Below, piece by piece: positions 26,861 through 40,529 of a stretch of DNA of 60,000 nt. This DNA comes from Diphasiastrum complanatum (taxonomy: Eukaryota; Streptophyta; Lycopodiopsida; Lycopodiales; Lycopodiaceae), in NCBI GenBank assembly GCA_029204225.1, contig CM055097.1:29667785-29727784 (forward strand), written 5' to 3'. Both the position numbers and the translations under genes were made by a program. The notes beneath the pieces are model-generated. The model searched no databases, was not told the origin of the DNA, and saw nothing but the letters and a program-made list of their open reading frames with translations. Position 1 is the stretch's first letter. Every line of letters starts with the position of its first letter.

Positions 26861-28857
26861 CTAATTGCCCACCAAAAGAAATTTAGCATTTTTTGGTAAA
26901 GTAAACTTGATCCCATGGAACAAATCGTGTAGAAACAAGTTGTTTAAAATCTCATACAATCTTCCTCTCATGAAGCCATTATTTTGAAAAGCAAGAACAA
27001 TGTTTTTGACCTCATCTATAAAGGTATCCTGGTCACTACAACAGTACATGGCAGTGATAATTTGAGCGACAATCACTTTATACGAGTTAATGATCGGCCT
27101 ATTGGTAGTTAAGCGTATATACTGAAAAAATGAAAACGGTAGTTCCCGTCTTTTGTCAAATTTTTTCATATGAAACTTTTCTGATAAAGAATCAAAGGTA
27201 GTGGTAATATTCAAAAAATTAATCGTGTTATCCAAAGCATCTTCTTTTTCAATAGTGAGGTACTCCAAGGGTTAGATCCATAAGGCATTATCATCGATAC
27301 GAGGTTGCTCCTTGTCTAGAAATACAAGAGCATCTGTGTTGCTTATGAAACAAATATCATCAATATAACGGAAAGTATGCTTGAAGGCACGTAGGTATTC
27401 CACTTTTCCAAGACTGGCCAGTCTTTTCATAAAATGTATTTCATAGAATGACAAATACCAATTACACCAAGTAGGGGAATAGGCAAAACCCATAGGAATA
27501 CCACAGACCTGTTTCCAAGTCCTATTTTCTAATCTTACTATGCAATTGTCAATCAGTTTATCATTATACTGGCAAAGAGGTTCTATGTCAATCACAATCC
27601 AATTATCAGTCTGATTGGTCACCCATTTCCAGTCAAATTGCTTAAGGCTCGATTTCCACTAATAGGCAAGTTTTTTGTTTTTACAAGACTTGAATGCATA
27701 CCTTATCATTTTTCGTATTATTATTTTTAGCCCATCTGGACCATTAAGAGAAATATTTTCATAGCATTTTGCAATGTCAGTGGACCACATGGAAGTGATT
27801 TTGTTAGGCACATTAAGATAAAATTCAGTGGATGAGTCACACTGCCAGAATAGGTTAGTATCCACATTTAGGATACTCCGGTATGAAGGCACCTTAAGGC
27901 CTGCTCTCTCCATAAGGAGAGGAGTCAGTATACCAAGAGCTCCAGAAATAAACGTGGCCACCTTTGAAAAATAACAGTCATGTGCATTTGTAATCCATCT
28001 AAACACATTTTTGTGTGCTTTGAAAGTACAAAGTAAGAAATGTAATTCTTCTTTCCCTATTAAAAATCAGGTATTTTAGTAGCAAAAATATCTTGAATTT
28101 TAACCATAGCCACGTCTAGTGTATTATCATTTTCATTTGGAAACGGGGCAAAATCTGGACTAGACAGTCTAACCAAAGCCAAATTTCTTACAAAGTAGAT
28201 GCACATAAAACAGGGGTTATGTTGTGCCTTATCCACACCATTAACATATAGATTGGTAGTAATCCAATTACGTTCATCAATGGCATTTGTAAGTTTGTTA
28301 CTCATAACCCTTTTTCCATGTAGCCACTTGGTATCTTTCAAAACGTTTGTAACATCATTTTTGCAAATCAAGGCATGTTCCATAACAATCTCATGATGAA
28401 TATTTTGATAAGTAGGTAAAAAACTTGCCAATTCAAACCATCCACGATAAAGTTCTAAAGACACCTCACTTATATTAGACTGGCGCAATGGGATATGATT
28501 AAGACCTTTGTTCAAGTCATTCTTTAAAACTTTGCTTCTAATAATTTTAGTATCCATCGAGACAACATGCCCAAAAATTTCAGAAATGAACTCTTTAAAA
28601 TGTTTATTGTAAGCGCAAGTACAAGGTGGAATGTTGTCAACATTGAAATCACAAAAAACTTGAAAGGGTTTATACCATTCATGCTTCAAATGTGGAAAAT
28701 AAGACCAACCAAATACGATAAGCTCAAAAGTCTCATCAATGTGACCAAAAATCTGAAGTAAGGTTTCAGCATATAATTGTTCAGAATCAATCCTCTCAAG
28801 GCATATGTTATAATAACGTAAATGCAGAAAAAACTTCCCTCTGTCTCTTCTAACCAC
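26861..28857 (-). pseudogene. Penelope-like reverse transcriptase
   Basis: Read from 28857 to 26861. It would copy element RNA into DNA. The N-terminal block has a CxC (PPCTCAYN, 28615-28623) followed by GHVVSMDTKIIRSKVL...GL, which resembles the 'GH(I/V)xTGDLxII' segment preceding PLE RT cores. RT motif A is STDIAKCYENIS (Asp near 27776), motif B CGIPMGFAYSP (27473-27502), motif C YIDD (27341-27352). All three catalytic Asp are present. The thumb-like end has DKRRELPFSFFQYIRL...NGF. Breaks: a frameshift near 28055, stops at 27659-27661 (TAG) and 27272-27274 (TAA). The ORF ends without a GIY-YIG endonuclease. The motif A and B style fits PLE/telomerase-type RTs, not LTR or LINE RTs. Confidence 0.82.
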
Positions 28858-30300
28858 TAGTCATCGTCTACCAGTATTGTTGACCTCCAATGTCCTTGTT
28901 TCTTCTATGTCTTCTTGCACATGATCAATCACGGTAAAAGTTCAGCTTTCTGATAGGAAGATCCCCCTTTCCACCACTGCTTTGCCCTTCTTTGCCTTTG
29001 TTTGGAAAGTACTTCCTCTTCCTGTTATTTCCACTGCCTGATATGACTGAGCTTGGATTGTTCAAATTGAAGGAACCCATTTTTTGCTAGTATTTTGGAA
29101 GTATTTGTCTTGCAAGGTAGAGAAGCTAGGTTTTTTCAAAAGGCGTTCAATTTCTCGAACGTTTTCAGCATCGCCAAGGTGTGCAAGGAGCTTAGCAGTA
29201 GGGCTTATGGAAAGTTCAATGGTAGCATCAATTATGTATTGTTGGATAAACAAAAAGACAAGGTGAGACTTGACAACCTCTCTAGCAGGTTTATGCAACC
29301 AAAGGAAGAAGGCATTAAGCTGGTTTTGCAGAGATGCGCCAGGAAAGAAAATAGAAAGATTATTCATTATATACCAGATAGAGTGATCAAACCATATGAT
29401 AGAAGAATTGTTTTTGTATTTATCACTGCATCTGCACTTAAAGAAGGGTCTTTTCCAGTTCCAGATTCTAGCTTGATGAAGGGCCATTTTATTAAAGCCA
29501 GTGTCAAAATGGCCTCAAGTTCTAGCCCAGGTCTGCTCAGGAGGACATCTTGATGGTATCAAAGGCAATAGGAGTATCAAAAGAAGGATTATTATGCAAA
29601 GCAGCAAGCTTGCAAGCTTGGACCTCTTCATCGGTGAGATGAGCAAGAGCGATCCAAAGTTCAATAGAGATAGGTGCAAGGAAGTTGACAAAGGAAAGGC
29701 TCCAAAGTTTATAAGCACTTTTTGCAGATTTAAACTCAATGATACGACTAGGTACCAATGGTACTTGGCAGCTATTGGCTTGACAAAATTCAAAGGCAGA
29801 TTGATTTCCCACATCACAGACTTCTTGTGAGAAAGACTCTAACTGAGAAGCACTATCTTCATCAGGTCCTCGGTAAAAATCAGAGGGTGCGGTGAAGTAG
29901 GAGCAGTAGAAGGGACATGCATATCAATAGAGGAGTCACCATTTTCTTTTTCCAGGCAAGCAAATACTTTCCGAATATGCGTATTACAAAATTTTTCCTC
30001 AGCAGCAATTCGTTTAGCATAATTAGAGAGCTCCATATAAATTTTTTCAATCATGCTAAGGGATTCCTTCTTTTTAATATTGTATAAATATTGATCCAAT
30101 CCATGATGTACATCAAATCCATAAGGCAAAGAATTTTATCATCCGGGCCAACAACATTACAAGTAGTCATATCATAAGCAGTAATCAAATTGTGAACTTC
30201 AACAACTTTCTTCATGCAACATATAATGGTCTGAACAAAAGGACTAGGAGGAGAAAGGGTCTCCCCATAGCCAAGAGTCACCACATCATGAAACCATCCC
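28858..30300 (-). pseudogene. PLE-like element upstream coding region, unassigned
   Basis: Four minus-strand open pieces (30284-30051, 30129-29839, 29812-29537, 29487-29062) overlap or follow each other in shifted frames and probably derive from one ORF upstream of the RT. Visible features are helical, charged stretches (RIAAEEKFCNTHIRKVF), a CxC (KCRCSDKY, about 29430), and a basic Gly/Ser linker (NNRKRKYFPNKGK) near 28990 ahead of the RT. I could not see the GIY or YIG pair of an endonuclease, so either it is absent or too decayed. Plus-strand ORFs here are shadows. Confidence 0.5.
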
Positions 30301-30406
30301 GTGGACTACATCATACAACAGACCTTGTTAGCCATAAAATACAAGTAAAGGTAAAGGTTTGGTGCTACCCCGACCAAAGGGTAGCCGGTGTGGCGTCAGA
30401 GATGCT

Positions 30407-30416
30407 AGAGAGAGAG
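30407..30416. repeat. Short GA run at coding/pLTR junction
   Basis: AGAGAGAGAG at the exact place where the other pLTR copies end in 125-154 bp GA/CT tracts. It may be the ancestral, unexpanded state. Confidence 0.8.
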
Positions 30417-33172
<2,756 letters not shown>

Positions 33173-33176
33173 GATG

Positions 33177-33188
33177 TGGTATCAGAGC
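33177..33188 (+). other. Primer binding site
   Basis: Exact TGGTATCAGAGC, initiator Met tRNA complement, in plus orientation. It confirms that 23502-33172 ends as a 5' LTR, though a 3' polypurine tract also precedes it. Confidence 0.88.
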
Positions 33189-33235
33189 TGATAGTTCTAG
33201 ATTCATTGCATCCCACACAGTGGTATTAGGCTCCA

Positions 33236-34262
33236 ACAAAAACTTCTTAAACAAAGTTCCAACCAACATGAGAAAGATAATGAATGCTATGAAGAATAGT
33301 GATAAATGTGTTAAGGAGGATCATGGATTACTTAGAGAACAAAGATTAGAGAACTGTTCAGTTTGCGTTGATATGATTGTCAATGTAGGAGTCTTAGACT
33401 AACATGAAGAGAGATTGCTGAAACAATTAGGCGTCTGTGACAGCCATGCAATTCTCTGATACTGATATTCTGATACAAAGAAATGTAAGTACAATTAGAC
33501 ATCAAAGACAACCATACATTTCTGTGTTATGATACTATTTCAAGGGAAGAGTGAGATTTAATGAACATTCAACAAGAATGCAAAGAGATGGAACAATAGC
33601 AATTTTGTATATTAAAGTTGTAGTAACAACAATCAGATCACAATACAATTGCATTGATAAGCGATCCTACTTACAAAAACAAAACAATAGCTATCGCTCT
33701 GAATATTCTATTGCTTTGAATATTTTTTTTCTCTCTCTATAATCACCAACTCTGAGGGGTCAACTGCTGTGAAGACCCGTTTTGGTCGTTTTATCTTTGA
33801 TGGAGTATTTTCATGCATCCTCTCTTACTTCTTCAGTCGCTCATTTACTTATAGCAGCTGGTAGATCTTGTGTTATTCTAGCTTTACAATTACAAAATAG
33901 TTTAGTAGGTGTTTATTAGTTGACTAATTAGGACAGTCGTTATTGGAGCGTGAAGACGTAGACAGTTTGTACTTGGGATCCTGTATAAATTTGTAGAGTG
34001 TCGCATTTTTCACAGTTTTTGGGAGAACTGTCACATATCTAAAACCTTCATGAACACTTTGTTGTCTTTTTTGCAAAATCTTTAGTGCTTAGAAAAGCCC
34101 GAAAGTGAAGTGGAAGTCTTTGTCGGGTTTTTCGCCTGTTGCGACATTCAGTTCAAAAATATAGACTGTCGAAGAACAATTCATTTTCTACAGACATCTT
34201 TGAGAGAGGAGAGAAGGAAGGAGGGCTGTTGGGATGAGTAGGAGTTAGATTAAATTCGAACA
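33236..34262 (-). mobile_element. Copia LTR, minus orientation, uninterrupted
   Basis: Minus strand starts TGTTCGAATTTAATCTAAC at 34262. It is homologous over its length to 17301-18343 and retains a short CT run at 33731-33738. The internal end is missing the last few bases (TCCCACA), where it abuts 33235. Confidence 0.8.
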
Positions 34263-34436
34263 TTCTTTGATTTCAGCTATTGCCTTCTCAAGAGTCATTG
34301 CAGGATCTTTAGCTAGTAGAGTACGAGTCGTTTGGAATGACCTTGGATGTGCACGCAAAAGGTACGTGAGTTGCTTCTCTTGTGAGACAACGTGTTCGGT
34401 TCCAGCATATTGCAAAGAGAGGAATAACTTCTTCAT
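34263..34436 (-). pseudogene. Copia gag fragment
   Basis: Minus strand LTYLLRAHPRSFQTTRTLLAKDP and TLEKAIAEIKE match a gag segment just before the zinc-knuckle linker. It opposes the plus-strand copia element 3, so an inversion or nested insertion separates them. Confidence 0.7.
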
Positions 34437-34552
34437 CTTCCTGATGAAGCTCGTGAGATCTTTACCATCATGCCATCAAAGAAGAGCTACCAAGTTTGGA
34501 GGCCTTGCAAGGTGTACTTATTGCTGAAGAGTCATGACAAGAGAACAAGCTC

Positions 34553-35730
34553 ATGAGGATGGACAAACTCTCACTTAATGATAATGGATATGTCAAAGCT
34601 TTATTTGTAAAAGACAAGCACAAAGGTAGGAGCAAAGGTCAACACCAACAATCATTCAAAGACAAAGCCAAAGACAAGGCCAAAGATGGAGAGGAGGATT
34701 CCTCTCAAGCTTCTACATCAAAATTGAAGAAAAAAAAGATCAAGTGCTTCTTTTGTGGCAAGAAAGGCCATTATGCCACTAAATGTTTCAAGACGAAGAA
34801 CCACTTCAAGCAAGCCAACATCTCTAATGAGAAAGAAAGTAATGCAATTGCAAGTGATGGAGAAGGCTCTCTTATGGTATCAAGCTTCTCTTCTTCTCCT
34901 TTCAAAAAGGATGGCATATGGTATATTAATAGTGGAGCTTCATCTCATATGTGTAGCTCCAAGGACTCTTTCTCTTCTCTTATGCCTTATGAAAGAGTCA
35001 AGAAATCTATATACATTGCAAATGATTGTGAATGCCAAATTGAAGGAGTAGGGAGTGTTCCCTTGAAGGTTGCATCTTCAAAAGTTCTATCCCTTAATAA
35101 TGTGCTCTTTGTTCCAAAGCTCACAAAGAACCTTATGAGTGTTAGCCAATTTCTTGATAATGGCCTTGATGTCAAATTTCATATTGACACTTTTGTAATC
35201 AACAAAGATGATGAGATTCTTGCTTGTGGATCTCGATTTGGAGGCATCTACAAATTGGATCCAAGAGAGAGTGCAAACCCTTGTGATATTGCACATGTGA
35301 CCAAGCTTTCCAAAGAAGATTCATGGCATAGAAGATTGGACCATCACAACTACAAATCTATGCATTCTATGGTCAAAGAAGTCAAAGGTATTGGATTGCC
35401 AGAGGCACTATTCAAGGAGATCACAAGCCACGATGAAGCACGTGCTATTGCCAAGTCACATAAGAAGCCATATCCAAGATCTTGTATTAAGGCTTCACAT
35501 CCCTTGGAGTTGTTGTACTCGAATGTGCATTTTTCATCATCCAAGGAGGAGCCACTTGTTTTGTCACCTTTATTGATGACTATAGAAGATTTACATGGTT
35601 GTATCTTCTATCTTCAAAATCCAAGGTGTTTATTTATTTCCTCAAGCTCAAAGTTTATGTTGAGAACCAATTCTCTTTGAAGATCAAAGCTTTGAGATGT
35701 GATGGTGGTGGAGAGTACATTTTGTGAAAA
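34553..35730 (+). pseudogene. Copia element 3: zinc knuckle, protease, integrase N-terminus
   Basis: A 375-codon ORF with a basic gag tail, a zinc knuckle CFFCGKKGHYATKC, a protease reading WYINSGASSHM, pre-integrase HRRLDHH (normally HRRLGH) and an integrase start ELLYSNVHF. Both the protease catalytic Asp and the first integrase Asp are Asn (GAT to AAT), so both enzymes would be inactive even though the frame is open. After about 35545 the frame shifts; the correct frame shows YRRFTWLYLLSSKSKVF and CDGGGEYI, then a stop at 35725. The rest of pol is absent, replaced by G-box LTR-like sequence. Confidence 0.9.
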
Positions 35731-36245
35731 TTCACACATGTGAAAATGTCTTAATGTGTGAAATTGATCTCCTAAGCTTGGCTCATGCACTATAGATCAC
35801 CTACTGATTGAAATCCAAGATCAATGACAAGATCTAAGGCAAAAAGACCATTCTACATGCATTCATTCATTACCAAAAGGTGTTTCACACGTGTGGAAGA
35901 CTTCATGAAATAAACTAAGTCCCAACAAGCTTCTCTCCTCGGGTAGAGAGAGAAAATACCACTTTTGGGCTCATCTAGAGAGAGTTCGACCATCTATCTT
36001 TACGTCTCCGTGATTTTCATAGATTCTCCAAAAGAACAAATTCTTTCCAATAGCACTTGCTAACAACACGTAGTAGTGCCTTAATGCAAATTATAAATCT
36101 ATCAATTAAACATTCTTGTAATTGTACTACTACCATGTATAAATATTCAATAGCACATTAATGTAAAGGTTAATCTATGAATTAAATGGTGTGAATCGAT
36201 CAGGCATTCAATCAGAGCTCAACCATTCAATCTTTCTCTCTATTT
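35731..36245. other. LTR-like non-coding sequence with a G-box
   Basis: Starts directly at the break of element 3. It contains CACACATGTG near 35742 and CACACGTGTG at 35886-35895, echoing the block at 446-1050. No coding domain seen. Confidence 0.4.
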
Positions 36246-36293
36246 TCAGAATATTGTTCATTTGAAAAAGATCCCTATTCAAATGTAGTTATA

Positions 36294-36689
36294 TTGTTTT
36301 CAAGATATGTGACCTTTGCTCGTATTTTGCAGGCTAATGTGGAGGTAGATGCCTTTGCAACAAGGCATAGATATGTGAGGGAAAGCCAGGGATCACAACA
36401 AAGGGATTCATCGCTATCCCATTATTTGAAGTGCTTTGTAGATAAAGAGATTTGCATTTGTCAAAGCAAATTTTCTTCGGAAGCTACGGCAATAATAATG
36501 GCAATTAAAGCGTTGTCATATTTCTCGAACGGGCATAAATACCCTCAGAATACATATCGAATCATTTCTACAAAGAGAGACATTGTTATAAAAGTATTTG
36601 GCTATATAGTTGAGGAAGTTCCTAAAAGGTCATCCTCCTTGGTTGTTTTCTCCGGATCTATAGACTTGAGCAAAAGAAAATCTCATTGA
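36294..36689 (+). CDS. Two-gene element copy B: small conserved ORF
   Basis: A 131-codon open frame, product unknown. The C-terminal half matches the copy A ORF (IMAIKALSYFSNGHK, then EEVPKRSS and SGSIDLS). The N-terminal part (FARILQANVEVDAFATRHRYVRESQ) is not visible in copy A. It is convergent with the large minus-strand gene and overlaps its 3' end region. No motif identifies a function; it is predicted soluble, with no signal peptide or membrane segment. Being uninterrupted while its neighbour is broken suggests either selection or chance. Confidence 0.5.
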   Translation: MFSRYVTFARILQANVEVDAFATRHRYVRESQGSQQRDSSLSHYLKCFVDKEICICQSKFSSEATAIIMAIKALSYFSNGHKYPQNTYRIISTKRDIVIKVFGYIVEEVPKRSSSLVVFSGSIDLSKRKSH

Positions 36690-38700
36690 TTTTCTAGATC
36701 CATATGATAGAATTTTTTTTTTATGCAAAGTTGATTATTAAAGATAAAGAGAAGAAATGATTTTGTTGTGCATTGTACTTGAAATGATGCCGTATAATAC
36801 ATATATTCTTTTTGTCTGATATCATGAAAATTACTATGAGTTAAGTCTTGCATCAATATTATTTTCGTGTATAAATTTGCATGCCTTTCTGCATTTTTGA
36901 TAGTTTGTTGATCTAGTTTTGTATCGAATTTAAACACGTCTGTAGAACCATTGAAATAGCTGGATGATGTAACTATTTTTTGAGATGTTCCACCGTGTTG
37001 TGTATTTCAATGAAATGTTGCTCTGGCTTGCCAATGTGATTTCTCATTCCTTGTGTTGACCAAATACTTAGACTGTCGTAAGCTTTTGCAAAAAATGATG
37101 CATGATGTTGTAAAATGTGCTGCAATATCAGAGATACAAGCATTGTCATATTAATCACTTCAAATTCAGTATATGTGCAATGAAATTATAATTTTAAGAG
37201 TTACATTGAAAAGAGATTTATCATATAATATGTAATATGACCTTTACCCCAGGCGCCTTTAACTGCATCCACAAACTCAATTGTTGATTTCTCAATTAGT
37301 AGGACATCAATATCAGACAATTTATCATTTCTGAGCAATTTGACCATGTTGTCAAGCTTTGTCCAGACTTCAACTTTTTTAATCCTTGTTGTTCCTTTTT
37401 CTTCAAAATCCTTTGTGGCATTGAGTACATCTTTTCAAATTGAGTACTGGATTTTAGTCGGTTTTCCGGAATGATTTGATAAGAAACGATGAGCTTTGGA
37501 TCCTCCTATGCTTGGTTTGCATGGGATGTTTCCCAGTTTCTCCAAAAGCTTCTCATCCTTTTGTATTTAGCATGTCCTTTATGAAGACCCACTTTTGATA
37601 GAACTTCCTCCAATCGAGCTATTGGTTTTTGGGTAATGACTCTGGCTTAGTATTCTAGGAAAACCAAATATGAAGGTATATCAATTTTTTGATAATTCTT
37701 ACCTCTCCATGTAGTGTACAAATGTGGACATTTTTAAGCGAAATCGGCAGTATTGGTTTCCAGTTTGGATCTTCTATATCCCTTGAAACTCTTGTGTTCT
37801 TTGACATGTTTCTTGTGTAGTTTTCATGCAATAGAGCCATGGATGTTTTGAATTTGCTCCATGTGAGACGTTGAACATGCACTTCAACAGCTTCAAGTCT
37901 CCAACCAAATGTCATTCCACCTCAAAATCACCTATTCCAGGAAGATTGAGTGGTGTGTCGCTCATATGATTCTTAATTATCTCTGGATAATCTGTTTTAC
38001 TAAAAATCCAAAATACAATGTCATGATCTTCTTTTAAAACCTGTTTGAAACACAAAATCATGGACTATCTTAAGAGAATTGAATAGTATTACTCGATCAA
38101 GTATATTAAAACACAAAACCATAAATTCTCGAAATGAATTAGTTGCTAGTACTCAATAAAATAGATTTAAACTTGGAAAGCTACTAACCACCAAATGTTA
38201 TTTTCAGACTGCACACTTAAATTAAGACTCTTCGAGTCTATCGTATTGCTTAATGCTCCATTCATAAGCCCTTTCCAGCTTTTGTCCCTTTTTTACTTCT
38301 GATTCATCTAACTTGAGAACTAATATCAATTTCTCAACACTTTCATTTGTATTCCATAAAACCTTACAATAAATCTCAGTAAATGATTCAAATCTACAAA
38401 CATATTGATGGTGGCATCATATGACAAAGCGCCATGTTTTGAGTTATAAATTTCATTGATATGGTAAAGAATACCAATGATATTTTGCAAACCCTTGTTT
38501 AACACATCCCTCTCTAATTTGATTTGAAATGGTCGGGGAATAGGAAATTTTTTTATATGTAGTTGTCCAAATGCCTCTTTGATAATTTTAAACATTATGT
38601 CATATGCATCTCTACTAATACCAGAATAATTACATGCTCCTTATATCAATTTTCGGTCAATAATCTTGCTGACTTCGCCCATAAGGGCCTCTGCAATCTT
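36690..38700 (-). pseudogene. Two-gene element copy B: transposase-like gene with introns
   Basis: Paralogue of 12195-14044. Blocks on the minus strand: IAEALMGEVSKIID, GISRDAYDIMFKIIKEAFGQ, IPRPFQIKLERDVL, NHLLRFIV, SENNIWW, then an intron (acceptor TTTCAAACAG near 38040) before LKEDHDIVFWIFSKTDYPEIIKNHM, WHLVGDLKLLKCMFNVSHGA (Asp), a decayed CxxC (WLYC), ISLKNVHICTLHGEVRIIKKL (HxxxxH), KVEVWTKLDNM, a second intron (acceptor TTGCAG before CACATTTT), SIWSTQGM and YIIQLFQWFYRRV followed by a CAA-to-TAA stop. Several frameshifts occur. Similarity to copy A ends sharply near 38700. Confidence 0.6.
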
Positions 38701-38768
38701 TCAAAATTTTGAAGCCCATTCCAGTCCGTGTCAGACTGCGTGTCAGTCCGTGTCAGATTATGCACGTC

Positions 38769-38788
38769 AAACTGCCACGTGGCAGTTT
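38769..38788. promoter_or_regulatory. 20-bp perfect palindrome containing a G-box
   Basis: AAACTGCCACGTGGCAGTTT is self-complementary over all 20 bases with a CCACGTGG core; an inverted CCAAT (ATTGG) lies 4 bp downstream. This is promoter-like. A TATA-like ATATTTAATAAG occurs at about 39008. Confidence 0.5.
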
Positions 38789-38867
38789 CTCATTGGTCCA
38801 AAAAATCCCAAACTGCTGATTATGCTTTGTAAATGGCATGTGGAAAAGTCAAAGACTCCATTACGCA

Positions 38868-39003
38868 ATGGAATGAGCCGGGCACATGCCATTCTATCCG
38901 GTTCGACTTTCCAAAAAAAATTAGGCTTGGCCCCTCCGGGCCTCGCCCAAATTTTTTTGAAAATCCTTACCAGGTAGAATGGCCTGTGCCCGGCTCATTC
39001 CAT
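38868..39003. repeat. 136-bp foldback (MITE- or miRNA-hairpin-like)
   Basis: Two arms of about 66 bp face each other with a loop of only a few bases near 38936. The outer 29 bp of each arm (beginning ATGGAATGAGCCGGGCACA) pair with a single mismatch; the inner part pairs imperfectly through A-rich/T-rich and GGCC segments. Such a structure is expected for a small foldback transposon or a young microRNA precursor. No target-site duplication could be confirmed. Confidence 0.75.
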
Positions 39004-39114
39004 AATACATATTTAATAAGTAGCCCAGCCACTAAGGCTTCAAAATGTGCATCCACATTAAAGTCCACCTCAAAAGTGGACCCGTCTTCTCTACTTCGTC
39101 AAGCAGCGCTCTCT

Positions 39115-39130
39115 GTGTGTTGTGTGTGTG

Positions 39131-39162
<32 letters not shown>

Positions 39163-39187
39163 TCACACACACACACACACACACACA
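39115..39187. repeat. Compound microsatellite (TG)n-(TC)n-(AC)n
   Basis: TG repeats (39115-39139) and AC repeats (39163-39187) flank a TC tract. The outer parts are complementary, so a transcript could fold into a short stem. Confidence 0.95.
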
Positions 39188-39189
39188 TA

Positions 39190-40450
39190 CACTCAAAGTC
39201 TCTTGTATCTACATAGTTAGTTCCAGCAGGCAACACATCCTCCTGAAAAGCTACGCGCTGGGTTCTATTGTCTGTAGCCCTTGCTATGCACTTAAAGTGT
39301 AACCAAACTTTGGAAGAGAATATTCTGCACTATGATGCACTTCATATAAGTCATGGTGCAGGTGGTTGATATCACCATCTCAAAGATAATGTTGTATCTT
39401 CCAACTCTTATATGTGTGGGAGCCCACCACTTTCAGTGCAGCGGTGGTGCTGAATATGCTATGCTAATCATTAAGCTTCTTGCTTCACGTTGGTACTACT
39501 GGAACTTCTTCAAATCTGTCTACAGCCTTACATTCAATTGTGCTTTCACAAAGCAAATTGGTCTGCTACAATGGGCTACCGAGAGATTAATCAGAGATTC
39601 CAAGACCCATCGATTGACGCTCAAGATATCAATGATTTTCCTTCACGGCTGATAGAGTTGTATTTGGTTTGGCCACCATTTGCACCTGAACGTTGCACGT
39701 TGCTCAGGGAAGAATCCTTGTCCTGCCCCACATAGAGATTTGCTACGAATGAAAGACCGAGCTCCTTCATCTTTCAGAATCATTTGTTTCAGGTTGCAAC
39801 TCATTGCCATTTCATCAATGGACAACGATTAGAGAAAGTCCCGGGTGCAACAGGCCATTTCGTTGACAGCATCGGCTCCAGCCTCCATGCTCACTTCCAC
39901 AGGCCGTCTCCAAGAATTCAAACTAAATCAACGCTTCGTAAGGATAGCCTACGTGTTCATCCTTGGTTTTCAGCCTGCTCCATGCCAAGGTTGTGCAGAG
40001 TGTTATCCATCCCTGCTATAATACCATGAGAAACAGAAGAAAGAGATCAAAGCACACAACATTCACTCACCATAGGAGATACAGAAAGAAAGGAGAGAGA
40101 ACACTGAGCTCATTACTCAATAGAGTACATAAGAAGATAAGGTGAGAGGACCCCTCCAAAGGTGACCCAGCCCACTAAGTTTTAGGTATCCATCATAGAG
40201 AGGTGGGCTGCTTGTTGTAACAGCCTGAGCCGCCGGAGCAGCGAGGGTGGCTATAATAAATAGTCCACTGTTGGATGACAGATATCATACATAGCATTTG
40301 TAGATCTACAGTGGAGATTAACAATATTTTAAAAGCCTTGCTATAGGCTGTTTATTATCAACCCGATGATGCCACGTGTCCGCTATCACTCCTCACAAAT
40401 GCTAGTGCACTTTTACACATTCTTAAGGATCAAATCCAATGCCAACTACA
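39190..40450. other. No recognisable gene; possible transcribed region
   Basis: More GC-rich than its surroundings and preceded by promoter-like signals, with overlapping short plus-strand ORFs (39353-39652, 39490-39735, 39784-40029). None shows a motif I recognise, and they use different frames, so no coding call is made. Confidence 0.3.
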
Positions 40451-40453
40451 TTA

Positions 40454-40521
40454 TGAGCACAAGCCAATTAGCCATTTACACTTAATATATGAGCACAAGC
40501 CAATTAGCCATTTACACCTTA
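40454..40521 (+). repeat. 37-bp tandem duplication
   Basis: GAGCACAAGCCAATTAGCC recurs at 40454 and 40491 with near-identical context. Confidence 0.9.
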
Positions 40522-40529
40522 TTAGGTAC

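Noticed and set aside
29095-29553. 152-codon plus-strand ORF
   Set aside because: Antisense to the PLE-like upstream coding region; no recognisable domain, and the minus-strand pieces fit the element better.
40230-40275. tRNA or small RNA gene in a GC-richer patch
   Set aside because: No cloverleaf or A/B box pattern visible.
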